From positions 1-41,076 of the forward strand of contig JAEEMK010000101.1 in the NCBI GenBank assembly GCA_016283175.1: a stretch of 41,076 nt of DNA, in the 5' to 3' direction. Every line of letters begins with the position of its first letter. Within the stretch, counting starts at the first letter, position 1. Below, one piece after another: positions 32,395 through 41,076 of the stretch. The DNA is from Bacteroidales bacterium (GTDB lineage: Bacteria > Bacteroidota > Bacteroidia > Bacteroidales > P3). The notes under the pieces are model-generated. The model was not told the origin of the DNA, did no database searches, and saw only the letters and a list, made by a program, of their open reading frames with translations. The translations under genes and the position numbers were made by a program.

Positions 32395-34680
32395 CTACAT
32401 AATATTGAATCTCAAGCCAAGATAATAAAGTCTACCCATCAAAGGAGCATATACAACCGAAGCGTCGAAGGCCTGTGAAAACGGGGCATCATAGCCGATG
32501 ACCGGCGTTGGTTGAACATAACCTGTGATATTCTCGACACCGCCATAAAGCTCAAAACGTTTGAATCGACGCGTCACCTGTCCAAGCATATATAAATACG
32601 CCTCGGTTTCGCCCTGCACATTGCCCTTGTTCAACGGCAGACGCTGTGGTCCATTGAGTTGAGTTGTTAGGTCAAAGCGCCACTTGTCAAAACGAGTATG
32701 GTAACTTAAGACAAGAAGACCTTTCCAAAACGACGTATACGGCTTACGCATCAACATACCGTGGTAGGTGCAGCGCACATCGTTGATTTTTCCAGCCAGC
32801 GACACGGAAAAACCCTCCAAAGGTTCGATATTTAAATCGGCTTGAAGCACACTGGAATAACTTTGTCCATCAAGATTGTAGAAATAAATCTGATCAGCAG
32901 CGACATCAAGGTCGACAACAGCCTGATTGATAAAGTTTGTATAATAGTAATCAACTGCAAAACTGATTTCTCTGTCACCCGAGAGTTTGATTTTCTTTGT
33001 GATATTGATTCCACCGTTCCAAGCCTCCTCACGACCAATCCACTCCGATATCACAATGTGACGTCCCGAAGCGAGAATGCCAAAATTTTCGGCAATGATG
33101 TTAGGAGTGCGGAAACCGCGTCCGATAGAGCCACGTAGAATCCAGTCGTTCCAGACATTCCATCGGAAATGCAACCGAGGTGTCAGAGAATGACTCAAAT
33201 AGTCATCTCCTGCGTAAAATGCTGCAGGTGCAGACTGTGCAGCCACAGATGCAGGAGGAACACTATAGTCGTAGCGCAGCCCCAAAGTAGCATTGAAAAT
33301 ATCACCGTACCGAAAAGTATACTGACCAAATATTCCAGGCAGTATCTCACGATACACAAAATTATCCCCTCCATTGATATTCAGCAGCGGAGCACCAACG
33401 TAGGCCAGATACGAAAGATGCTCGTCAATGTCACAATAACGGAAGGAGACACCGTAATCAACTATATGTCCACCTCTCACTTCCGCATTGACAAGAAGAT
33501 TTATATATAGGTTTTTCTCTTCACCGCGATAGTCAGAAAGACCATAGTAGGCATCTTGGCGAAACCAAGTGGCTGCGACTTGTGAGCCAAATGAAGCGGT
33601 GTTCGAAAGTCTGAAACCGTTTTTGGTAAAGAAATGCAATCTGTCAGTGGTGCCGCCAAATCCATAGATACTGTCATTGCCACGCATACTCGACTCATAA
33701 CGCATATCTCCTCCCAAACGGAACTCGTGAATATAGTTTATGAGCGATTGGGATACAAAGCCTTTACCATTCTCATAATGCCATCGATTTGCGATGTTCA
33801 ACTGTTGCTGCAAAGGATAGTCCGAAAAGCCGTCGTGACCGATATGGTCGGTGCGCTGTGCGTTGAAGGTTCCATAGACGAGAAAACCTGTTGCAAGATG
33901 TTCATTGAATCTATGGTTCACTTTAGCGGTAAGCTCCGATTTCAAATCGCTGTTTTCATATAGATTAAGTGAAAAGCGATCACCCTTGTTAGGCTTTTCG
34001 TATTCCAGATTAATGGTACCAGTAATAGCCTCATAACCGTTTTTGACTGTTGCCACACCTTTGCTAACCGAAATACTTTCCATCCATTGTCCTGGCACAT
34101 AGCCAAGTCCGAACGGTGCAGACAGTCCGCGCAGGAACGGAGTGTTTTCAAGAAGCATCTGGGAATAGATTCCCGCGAGTCCCAGCAGTTGAATCTGCTT
34201 GCTGCCAGACACAGCATCGGAATAGCCGACATCGACCGTGGCCGAGTTTTCGAAGCTCTCTCCCAAATTGCAGCAGGCAAGTCCGCGCAGTCCCTCGACA
34301 GTTATCACTTCTGTCTGCTCAAGTGAAGACATCTTTGTAAACGAAGCACGACGGCGTCCACGTACAGAAACCTTTTTCAACACAACACCACTGTGATGCA
34401 AACGTATTTCTACAGTAGTGTCAGAATTAGATAATAACACCAACGTATCATTGACATATCCCACATTTCTCACAACAAGTGTGTGAACAGTGCTATGTCT
34501 CGGCAGCGAAAAAACACCGTTGGAATCAGTAAGTGTGCCGACATTGGTTGTCGACCAATTAAGCGATACAGCCACCAACGGTTCTCCATTGGCTGCATCA
34601 ACAACCCTTCCCTTGACTTGTTGTGCCTCTGCAAAGAATGGCATCAAACAAATCAAAAGCAGAGTTGGTCTGATTTTCAT
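32395..34680 (-). CDS. TonB-dependent outer-membrane receptor (metal-associated type)
   Basis: A 761-residue outer-membrane transporter. Signal peptide 1-19, a carboxypeptidase-regulatory-like domain at about 21-100 (VKGRVVDAANGEPLVAVSLN), a plug domain at about 115-235 (CCNLGESFENSATVDVGYSDA, GSKQIQLLG, GYVPGQWMESISVSKG), then a 22-strand barrel ending YYLGLRFNIM. It is shorter than SusC proteins and has no SusD partner, which argues against glycan import. The neighbouring HMA gene and the CC pair at the plug start suggest a metal or metal-complex substrate; this is inferred. The OM-barrel gene upstream is separated by 7 bp. Confidence 0.9.
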   Translation of the reverse strand: MKIRPTLLLICLMPFFAEAQQVKGRVVDAANGEPLVAVSLNWSTTNVGTLTDSNGVFSLPRHSTVHTLVVRNVGYVNDTLVLLSNSDTTVEIRLHHSGVVLKKVSVRGRRRASFTKMSSLEQTEVITVEGLRGLACCNLGESFENSATVDVGYSDAVSGSKQIQLLGLAGIYSQMLLENTPFLRGLSAPFGLGYVPGQWMESISVSKGVATVKNGYEAITGTINLEYEKPNKGDRFSLNLYENSDLKSELTAKVNHRFNEHLATGFLVYGTFNAQRTDHIGHDGFSDYPLQQQLNIANRWHYENGKGFVSQSLINYIHEFRLGGDMRYESSMRGNDSIYGFGGTTDRLHFFTKNGFRLSNTASFGSQVAATWFRQDAYYGLSDYRGEEKNLYINLLVNAEVRGGHIVDYGVSFRYCDIDEHLSYLAYVGAPLLNINGGDNFVYREILPGIFGQYTFRYGDIFNATLGLRYDYSVPPASVAAQSAPAAFYAGDDYLSHSLTPRLHFRWNVWNDWILRGSIGRGFRTPNIIAENFGILASGRHIVISEWIGREEAWNGGINITKKIKLSGDREISFAVDYYYTNFINQAVVDLDVAADQIYFYNLDGQSYSSVLQADLNIEPLEGFSVSLAGKINDVRCTYHGMLMRKPYTSFWKGLLVLSYHTRFDKWRFDLTTQLNGPQRLPLNKGNVQGETEAYLYMLGQVTRRFKRFELYGGVENITGYVQPTPVIGYDAPFSQAFDASVVYAPLMGRLYYLGLRFNIM

Positions 34681-34687
34681 ATCAGAA

Positions 34688-35275
34688 TCAGAAAAGTAGA
34701 CCTACACCGAGACGATAGTACATATCGCCTTCTGAAAAACGTGCGACACGACCGTCAACGTAAAGAATGTCAAAAAGGTCAACTCCGACACCGAAGATAA
34801 GCGAATACTTGCTAAAATCCATTCCACCTTCTTCCGTAGCACCTTTAATAGTGGTGTAGAATTCCGGACCAGCAAAGACTCTAAGATCAACAAGCTTTTC
34901 TATATCAATCAGATGTACTGCAGCAAGTACAGGCACCGAAAGATTAACAGTCTGGACATTCTGGAAAGCTGCCAGAGTTGATGAAATAAAGTCACTCTGT
35001 GCATCAACAGTGTCCCAAATCGAGCTGATTGAAAAATTAGCCTCAGGTTGGATAGTTATTAAGCGTCCGATGTTTACACGCAACAACAGACCGCCCTCGC
35101 ATCCTTTAAGGAATTCCGTAGAAAAATTCTGAACTTCTCGGTTGACACTGTTTACCATTTCATCAACCGACTCAGAGGAGTACTGCAACTTGAGACCCAT
35201 CTGGAAAAGCTGTGCTTTTGCAGAGTAAGTTATGCTTCCAACAAGTAGGAGCAGGATAATGATTCGCTTTTTCAT
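34688..35275 (-). CDS. PorT-family outer-membrane beta-barrel protein
   Basis: A 195-residue outer-membrane protein. The start at 35275 (MKKRIIILLLLVGSITYSAKAQ) gives a normal signal peptide; a longer frame would overlap secA. Alternating strands run through the sequence (FQMGLKLQYSSE, GLLLRVNIGRL, IQPEANFSI, SLIFGVGVDLFDILYVDGRV) and it ends on a Phe after YYRLGVGLLF, as outer-membrane barrels do. Probable 8-strand barrel like PorT. It lies between secA and the TonB receptor and may be part of the metal receptor unit or an export component. Confidence 0.8.
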   Translation of the reverse strand: MKKRIIILLLLVGSITYSAKAQLFQMGLKLQYSSESVDEMVNSVNREVQNFSTEFLKGCEGGLLLRVNIGRLITIQPEANFSISSIWDTVDAQSDFISSTLAAFQNVQTVNLSVPVLAAVHLIDIEKLVDLRVFAGPEFYTTIKGATEEGGMDFSKYSLIFGVGVDLFDILYVDGRVARFSEGDMYYRLGVGLLF

Positions 35276-35325
35276 AATTGTTTGATTGTTTGAACGTTGA
35301 TATTCTATAATAAAAGTATTCATTT

Positions 35326-38300
35326 TCATTCCTCGGCATTACGACCGTGACAATTTTTATATTTTTTGCCACTGCCACAAGGGCAAGGATCGTTGCGGCC
35401 GACTTTCTTTTCTACGTGTACCGGCTGCGGTTTTTCACGTGGGGCAGTACGCTGAGCTTCAGGAGCATCATTATTACGGCTTGTGCGCAAACCTTTCTGA
35501 TTGCTGGTAGGCTGATGACCTTCCTTCATATCGCTTTCCTGTTTGACAGGCAGGCTGGCACGACTTAAGAACGAGGCTATCTGTCTGTTGATTTCGAGCA
35601 ACATCTTTTCGAATAGGTTGAACGACTCGAACTTGTATATCAAGAGAGGATCCTTCTGCTCGTATGAAGCATTCTGAACCGAGGTCTTCAGATCATCAAG
35701 TTCGCGCAGATGCTCTTTCCAGGCGTCATCGATAATAGCCAACGTGATATTCTTTTCTATTGAGAGTTGCACCTCGCGGCCGCCATTCTCATAAGCCTTC
35801 TGAACAGGACAGATGACATTCATCGTCTTGACGCCGTCGGTTATTGGAAACACAACATTGAGGTAGCGTGTGTTATCGTGGATATTCTTGATAAAAGGAT
35901 ATGCCGTCTCGGCCAGACGCTGCATACGTTCACGATAAGAGTTGTATGTTAGCTCGTAAAGCTTTTGAATCATTTCACTGCTACGTGCATTGAACAATTC
36001 TTTTTCAGTAAACGGAACATCGAGCGCAAAGACGCGAATCATCTCCATCTTGAATCCTTCATAGTCGTGATTCTGGTCAGCATCATTGTACAGGAGTTCG
36101 CAAGTATCATAGAACATATTTGAGATGTCGATACTCAAGCGGTCACCGTAAAGCGCATTGCGACGCTTGTTATAAATAACAGTACGCTGGTTGTTCATCA
36201 CGTCGTCATACTCAAGCAGACGTTTACGCATACCGAAATTGTTTTCCTCAACCTTCTTCTGCGCACGTTCTATCTGCTTGGTAATCATCGAATGCTGGAT
36301 CACTTCGCCTTCCTGCAGGCCCATACGGTCCATTATCGAAGCAATACGCTCCGAACCGAAAATACGCATCAGGTCGTCCTCAAGCGACACAAAGAAAAGC
36401 GAACTACCCGGGTCACCCTGACGGCCGGCACGTCCGCGCAGCTGACGGTCAACACGACGGCTCTCGTGACGTTCGGTGCCAATGATGGCCAGTCCACCGT
36501 GTTCGCGCACATCGCCCTTCAACTTGATGTCGGTACCACGACCTGCCATATTGGTTGCAATGGTTACGCGGCCCGGCTCACCGGCCTCGGCAACGATGTC
36601 AGCCTCTTTCTTGTGCAGTTTGGCATTGAGGACGTTGTGTTTGATGCCCTTCATCGTCAGCATCTTGCTGAGCAGCTCGGATGTCTCCACACTGGTGGTA
36701 CCCACCAGCACAGGACGGCCTTCGCCACGCAGGCGTTCAATTTCCTCAATGACAGCCTTGAATTTCTCGCGTTTGGTCTTGTAGATCATATCGTCCATAT
36801 CCACACGGGCTATGGGCTTGTTGGTAGGTATAACGACAACATCAAGCTTGTAAATATTCCAGAATTCACCAGCTTCGGTCTCAGCTGTACCAGTCATACC
36901 CGCCAGTTTCTTGTACATACGGAAATAGTTCTGCAGCGTGATGGTAGCGTATGTCTGCGTTGCAGCCTCGACCTTGGCGTTTTCTTTTGCCTCGACAGCC
37001 TGATGCAAACCGTCGCTCCAACGGCGGCCTTCCATAATACGGCCCGTCTGTTCGTCGACAATTTTAACCTGACGGTCCTCGGTCAGCACATAGTCAATAT
37101 CCTTTTCGAAGAGGGTGTAAGCCTTCAAAAGCTGGTCAACGGTGTGGACACGGTCGCTCTGGATGGCGAAATTATTGTATATCTCCTCTTTCTTCTTGCT
37201 TTTCTCCTCTGGCGTCAAAGCTTCTTTTTCCAATTCGGCGATCTCGGCACCCACATCGGGCAGCTGATAGAAACGGCGGTCTTCACCCATATCGGCCAGA
37301 AAATCCATACCCTTGTCAGTAAGCTCAACGGTGCGCTGTTTCTCGTCGACAACGAAATAAAGCTCGTCGTCGATAATGTGCATATACTTGTTCTGCTCCT
37401 GCATATAGAAGTTCTCGGTCTTCTGAAGCAGAGCCTTTACACCGGTCTCGCTGAGGAACTTGATGAGTGCCTTGTTCTTCGGCAGACCGCGATAGGCGCG
37501 CAGCAGAGCCATAGCACCCGGCTGGTCAGGTTTCTGGTCAAGATTGTTGTTCAAATCGCGCTTGGCGTCGGCCAGGATTGTAGTGACCAGCATACGCTGA
37601 GTGTTGTACAGTTTCTCGATGACAGGTTTGAAACGGTCAAACTCCTGATCGTCACCTTTAGCCGTGGGACCACTGATAATCAAAGGTGTACGGGCATCGT
37701 CGATAAGCACCGAGTCGACCTCGTCGACTATGGCGTAGTTGTGGCCGCGCTGAACCAACTCGTCGGGATTGCGGCTCATATTGTCGCGCAGATAGTCAAA
37801 ACCGAATTCATTGTTAGTACCATAGGTAATGTCGCAGTTGTAAGCGCGCTTGCGCTCGTCACTGTGGGGTTCGTGCTTGTCGATGCAATCCACAGTAAGG
37901 CCGTGGAACTCGAAGAGCATACCCATCCACTCCGAGTCACGTTTAGCCAGGTAGTCGTTCACTGTGACCACGTGGACACCCTTGCCCGGCAGCGCATTGA
38001 GGTAGACAGGCAGCGTAGCGACAAGGGTTTTACCCTCGCCCGTTGCCATCTCGGCAATCTTGCCGCTATGCAGCACGATACCGCCGATAAGCTGGACGTC
38101 GTAGTGCACCATATCCCACGTAATCATATTGCCACCTGCCATCCAATGGTTCTTGTAGTGCGCCATACCGGCATCGTCGATGCTCACACTCTCACGCGTT
38201 GCCGAAAGATCGCGGTCGTGATCGGTGGCAGTAACGACAACTTCCTCGTTTTCAGCAAAACGACGAGCCGTTTCTTTCACAACCGAGAACGCTTCGGGAA

Positions 38301-38622
38301 GTATTTCATTCAGGATATCCTGAGTTTTGTCGTATGATGTTTTCTCGAGTTCGTCAATGCGTTTATAGATTTGCTCCTTCTCATCGATAGGCATATCGTA
38401 TTCTTCCTCAATACGTTTGCGCAATTCTGCGAGTTCAGCCTCCTCTTCACTGACTTTGTTACGTATACGTTCCTTGAATTCTATGGTCTTGGCGCGCAGC
38501 TGATCGTTGGTGAGTTCCTTGATAGCAGGGTAAACTTTCAATACCGACTGCAGGAAAGGATTGACCTCTTTAAGGTCGCGCTGCGACTTACTGCCGAAGA
38601 TTTTCGATAAAAAACTTGCCAT
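35326..38622 (-). CDS. secA: Protein translocase ATPase SecA
   Basis: A 1098-residue cytosolic motor that drives secretory proteins through SecYEG. Walker A is at about 192-200 (ATGEGKTL), the DEAD-like Walker B reads [13 protein letters not shown], and [11 protein letters not shown] and [10 protein letters not shown] are the helicase-II motifs. Its length is above E. coli SecA (901) because of lineage-typical insertions, one in the N-terminal helices (about 60-100) and one after the first nucleotide-binding fold. The C-terminus is a zinc-binding SEC-C tail (C1080, C1082, C1091, H1092; [15 protein letters not shown]). It has its own promoter and is the first gene before the outer-membrane genes. 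Confidence 0.96.
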   Translation of the reverse strand: MASFLSKIFGSKSQRDLKEVNPFLQSVLKVYPAIKELTNDQLRAKTIEFKERIRNKVSEEEAELAELRKRIEEEYDMPIDEKEQIYKRIDELEKTSYDKTQDILNEILPEAFSVVKETARRFAENEEVVVTATDHDRDLSATRESVSIDDAGMAHYKNHWMAGGNMITWDMVHYDVQLIGGIVLHSGKIAEMATGEGKTLVATLPVYLNALPGKGVHVVTVNDYLAKRDSEWMGMLFEFHGLTVDCIDKHEPHSDERKRAYNCDITYGTNNEFGFDYLRDNMSRNPDELVQRGHNYAIVDEVDSVLIDDARTPLIISGPTAKGDDQEFDRFKPVIEKLYNTQRMLVTTILADAKRDLNNNLDQKPDQPGAMALLRAYRGLPKNKALIKFLSETGVKALLQKTENFYMQEQNKYMHIIDDELYFVVDEKQRTVELTDKGMDFLADMGEDRRFYQLPDVGAEIAELEKEALTPEEKSKKKEEIYNNFAIQSDRVHTVDQLLKAYTLFEKDIDYVLTEDRQVKIVDEQTGRIMEGRRWSDGLHQAVEAKENAKVEAATQTYATITLQNYFRMYKKLAGMTGTAETEAGEFWNIYKLDVVVIPTNKPIARVDMDDMIYKTKREKFKAVIEEIERLRGEGRPVLVGTTSVETSELLSKMLTMKGIKHNVLNAKLHKKEADIVAEAGEPGRVTIATNMAGRGTDIKLKGDVREHGGLAIIGTERHESRRVDRQLRGRAGRQGDPGSSLFFVSLEDDLMRIFGSERIASIMDRMGLQEGEVIQHSMITKQIERAQKKVEENNFGMRKRLLEYDDVMNNQRTVIYNKRRNALYGDRLSIDISNMFYDTCELLYNDADQNHDYEGFKMEMIRVFALDVPFTEKELFNARSSEMIQKLYELTYNSYRERMQRLAETAYPFIKNIHDNTRYLNVVFPITDGVKTMNVICPVQKAYENGGREVQLSIEKNITLAIIDDAWKEHLRELDDLKTSVQNASYEQKDPLLIYKFESFNLFEKMLLEINRQIASFLSRASLPVKQESDMKEGHQPTSNQKGLRTSRNNDAPEAQRTAPREKPQPVHVEKKVGRNDPCPCGSGKKYKNCHGRNAEE

Positions 38623-38697
38623 TTTATAAGTTTACAAAATATTTATTACACTCTATTACACAATGTTGCACACCACAATACGTGATACAACAATCTA

Positions 38698-38728
38698 CAA
38701 AGATACAATTTTTCAGCAAAATAGCAAA
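38698..38728 (-). promoter_or_regulatory. Promoter of secA
   Basis: On the minus strand, TTTG (38728-38725), exactly 19 bases, then TATCTTTG (38705-38698). This is a full consensus match. The leader would be about 70 nt. No SecM-like arrest peptide or structured attenuator is visible. Confidence 0.85.
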
Positions 38729-38750
38729 ATACTGCAAAAAATTATTAATT

Positions 38751-40877
38751 CTATCTTTTCAGCAGGCGTGATGTGATGCGGTGGCCGGAGGCGGTGACGA
38801 GGGTCAGCAGGTAGTTGGCCGGGGGCATCGAGGAGAAATCGACCGTGTAGCGGCCTTGCCCTGCGGCTTTGAGGATTATGTCGTATGAGCGGCCGCTGAT
38901 GTCGGTGACGAAAGCCGATGCGAGAGGCTCCTCGCCGTCCCAGTCCACCGTGACGCGCTGCGTGCAGGGGTTGGGATAGACCGTAACCACCGGCTCGCCG
39001 TCACGCACCACCAGCTGGATGTCCTGCTGGCTGCCCGGCTGCACATAGGGATGCATAAACGCTGTGTCGACATAACGTGCTATGAACGACTGGCTTGCGC
39101 CCGCGTTAGGCACTGTTATGTCGCCGAACTGCGCCCCGCCCGACGCCAGCATACCTGTCAGATACAGCACGCTGTCCTGAAGGCACATTGAGCGTGTGCC
39201 GTTATTAACACTGCCGTTAACGCCATAGTCCACAAAATACAGCTCGTTGCCGTCGTAGTCCCACACGGCGAAGCCCATACCCCACTGCGTCTTTTCAGGC
39301 TTCTCGTAAAGGCTGTCGGCAAAATCCAACCACCAGCGGTATTTAAACTGCCATATCAGACGGTTGCCGGAGGCCTCAAAGTCTGTAAAATAGGCTCCGC
39401 CACCACCAAATGAGCTCTGCTCGGCAGAAACCGTTACGGCTTGATTAACAACAGTTCCATTTTCAGGATTGACTCTGATGAATGTTTTGTTCAACTCTAC
39501 TTCGGTGGTGTCAAAGTAGCAGCTTGTAATCGAGGAATCCATTGACGAGGCGCCTCCCAGAATCGTCAAAATGCCATCGTCGTCAAACTGGCAGCCCCAC
39601 ATTGCGCTACTCAAGCCCCTGTTTCCATTGAGCACTATTGACGTGTCCCTTTCGTACTGCCTCAAATAGACAGGATTTAACATCGTGTCGTATTTTACAA
39701 AGAAGCCTTCACCGCTGTCGTAGCTGTGGAAATGCAAACACAAACTATCCGACCCGCCAATCTTTAGGCTGTTGGCCTCCCCAGTCGCAGAGAGATTATA
39801 ATCACTGTTAGCGACCAGATAGACATTGCCGTCCTTGGCACACTTCAAATCATTGACCTGGATTTCGCATATTGTATCCAGATGCTCCAGTGTCGGTTCA
39901 AAAAGAAACTGCGACGCCAGCAAACTGTCAAAATGCGGTGAAAACTTCAGTATCTGATAATTATTATTATAGCCCGTCGACGGCCTTACGTCAGGCAGAG
40001 GAATGTCAAAATAACGCTTGCCATCGACATAAATGCGCAAACCGCTGACCTCAGGGCTTTGAATGTCGTAATGTGCATAAGAATTAGTATCGTTAATGTT
40101 AACAGAAACGTTTTCTCGCATTTGCCGAATTAATACTATATTGCCATCATTGTCAAAAATAGTGTTTAAGACACTTAAACCATTAGTTAATAAAATATTT
40201 TTATTGTTAAGATTACCTCCTATTTGGTCGTATACATTAAATGGCTCTCTTTCGCTGTTTAGGAGTGCAACTGTTAACCAATGCTGTTCCACAATATTTC
40301 CGTTCAAATCAAACACAACATATGCGGTGGCAGGTAGCACATTGAAAAAAAAATTGTAGTTATACAAATTACAACCATTATGTACAATGCTGTCACCTTC
40401 GTAAAAATACATAAGCGTATCCAAATAATACACATATGGAATTGTTTGAATCGACCAGTCACGGGGATATGAATGTGGAATATAAACAGGTATATAGCTG
40501 AATATCAATGAATCTCCTAAAAGCTGAATATTGTCTATCCCGTGGCTATGGCCGTTGCCGTGGACGATTTTGCTCCAAACAAGATTTCCATCTGCAGATA
40601 TTTTCCCAATAACTCCACAAGATGTATTCCATTCTGATCCATAAGGAGACATTGGAAGAAATATGTTGCCTCGGAAACCAGCATCGACTGAACATCTGCC
40701 CGAAAAATACAAGTTCCCATTGTTGTCTACAACACAACTTCGAATATCATTTGTATTATTTTGATACCCAGAAGCTTCGCTACCAGTATACCTTTCAACC
40801 CAGTCAAAATACTGGGCACGGGACAAAGACGGAATCAACAACAATAAAAGAACAATTGACAATTTATGGTTTTTCAT
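38751..40877 (-). CDS. T9SS cargo protein, beta-propeller-like
   Basis: A 708-residue secreted protein; signal peptide 1-21 (LSRAQ). The body repeats short blades of the type DNNGNLYFSGRC, SADGNLVWSKI, DDDGILTILGGASS, KDGNVYLVANSDYN, with the small-residue turns of SBBP/delta-60-type repeats, so a beta-propeller is likely. A type A T9SS sorting domain closes it (VYPNPCTQRVTVDW to ITSRLLKR). No enzyme motif found. Its last 51 coding bases are identical to the end of the next gene upstream on the same strand. Confidence 0.85.
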   Translation of the reverse strand: MKNHKLSIVLLLLLIPSLSRAQYFDWVERYTGSEASGYQNNTNDIRSCVVDNNGNLYFSGRCSVDAGFRGNIFLPMSPYGSEWNTSCGVIGKISADGNLVWSKIVHGNGHSHGIDNIQLLGDSLIFSYIPVYIPHSYPRDWSIQTIPYVYYLDTLMYFYEGDSIVHNGCNLYNYNFFFNVLPATAYVVFDLNGNIVEQHWLTVALLNSEREPFNVYDQIGGNLNNKNILLTNGLSVLNTIFDNDGNIVLIRQMRENVSVNINDTNSYAHYDIQSPEVSGLRIYVDGKRYFDIPLPDVRPSTGYNNNYQILKFSPHFDSLLASQFLFEPTLEHLDTICEIQVNDLKCAKDGNVYLVANSDYNLSATGEANSLKIGGSDSLCLHFHSYDSGEGFFVKYDTMLNPVYLRQYERDTSIVLNGNRGLSSAMWGCQFDDDGILTILGGASSMDSSITSCYFDTTEVELNKTFIRVNPENGTVVNQAVTVSAEQSSFGGGGAYFTDFEASGNRLIWQFKYRWWLDFADSLYEKPEKTQWGMGFAVWDYDGNELYFVDYGVNGSVNNGTRSMCLQDSVLYLTGMLASGGAQFGDITVPNAGASQSFIARYVDTAFMHPYVQPGSQQDIQLVVRDGEPVVTVYPNPCTQRVTVDWDGEEPLASAFVTDISGRSYDIILKAAGQGRYTVDFSSMPPANYLLTLVTASGHRITSRLLKR

Positions 40878-40957
40878 ATTATTTCCTCCCTTCTTTATTA
40901 GGCGATCGCATCGGTGGTCGGTGCTTTACTTTGCAATTGACGATTTGGATTAAAGTG

Positions 40958-40965
40958 CAAAAATA
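40958..40965 (-). promoter_or_regulatory. -7 promoter box of the T9SS cargo gene
   Basis: On the minus strand TATTTTTG matches TAnnTTTG, 80 bp before the start codon. A GTTG lies near the -33 place, so the upstream box is imperfect. Confidence 0.55.
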
Positions 40966-41013
40966 CAAAAAAAATCAAAAATGCCAACTTTTTCGGACGT
41001 GAATCAAACTAAT

Positions 41014-41076
41014 TTACCTTTTCATCAGGCGTGATGTGATGCGGTGGCCGGAGGCGGTGACGAGGGTCAGCAGGTA
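41014..41076 (-). CDS. 3' end of a second, paralogous T9SS cargo gene (partial)
   Basis: Only 20 codons and a TAA (41014-41016) are inside the window. They read YLLTLVTASGHRITSRLMKR and match the final residues of the neighbouring cargo gene (one residue different in the last four). It is thus a tandem paralogue, or shares the same sorting tail. The 136-bp gap between the two genes holds the promoter of the downstream gene. Confidence 0.8.
   Translation of the reverse strand, partial: YLLTLVTASGHRITSRLMKR

Noticed and set aside
36292..38337. 681-codon plus-strand frame opposite secA
   Set aside because: Shadow of secA; no recognisable domain, and secA motifs are unambiguous on the minus strand.

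Overview
The window comes from an anaerobic, Gram-negative member of the Bacteroidota, most likely an uncultured Bacteroidales. The evidence is: three genes for cargo of the type IX secretion system (T9SS) with C-terminal sorting domains, a GldB-type lipoprotein, DUF349 and DUF4369 proteins, a TonB receptor with a carboxypeptidase-regulatory N-terminus, Gram-negative lipid A and murein genes (LpxH, MltD, EnvC), and many promoters of the Bacteroidota type (TTTG-N19-TAnnTTTG). HydE (an [FeFe]-hydrogenase maturase), butyrate kinase, 3-keto-5-aminohexanoate cleavage enzyme and several radical-SAM proteins point to fermentative, amino-acid-using metabolism. I cannot name a genus.

Layout. 1-1.4 kb: 3' part of a secreted thioredoxin-like/PKD protein with T9SS tail, closed by a strong two-way terminator. 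1.4-5 kb (minus): pepD, a family-2 glycosyltransferase and a coupled nucleotidyltransferase-like gene. 5-9 kb (plus): PflX-like radical-SAM protein, a small conserved protein, and a five-repeat DUF349 protein. 8.9-13.2 kb (plus): gldB-like lipoprotein, LTA-synthase-type phosphotransferase tightly coupled to a diacylglycerol kinase, then a SUI1/YciH factor. 13.2-15.8 kb (minus): NlpC/P60 peptidase, FtsB/DivIC-like protein, MltD-like transglycosylase. 16.4-20.9 kb (plus): butyrate kinase, FKBP isomerase, a compact chorismate synthase, a DUF4369 lipoprotein, LpxH. 21.1-22.4 kb (minus): EnvC-like protein. 22.6-30.8 kb (plus): pyridoxal kinase, kce, a secreted peptidylarginine/agmatine deiminase with T9SS tail, TatD, a glycosyltransferase, TrmH and three small exported proteins of unknown role. 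30.9-41 kb (minus): hydE, an HMA-domain protein, a TonB receptor, an outer-membrane barrel protein, secA, and two tandem T9SS cargo genes (the second cut by the window edge).

Functional themes are envelope building and remodelling (LpxH, LTA-synthase-like/DgkB pair, MltD, EnvC, NlpC, FtsB), protein export (SecA, T9SS cargo, FKBP) and fermentation (buk, kce, hydE, PLP supply by pyridoxal kinase).

Two observations stand out. First, reading every line by eye I found no CATG tetramer in the whole window, although CATATG is common, and codons before internal Met codons seem shifted from C-ending to T-ending. Second, two nearly identical 99-bp palindromes built from an 11-bp TGTACA-containing unit lie in the only two gaps longer than 500 bp. 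A third item is a pair of MarR-like operators plus a good promoter between two convergent genes with nothing evident to drive. I saw no tRNA, rRNA, CRISPR array, insertion sequence or prophage gene.
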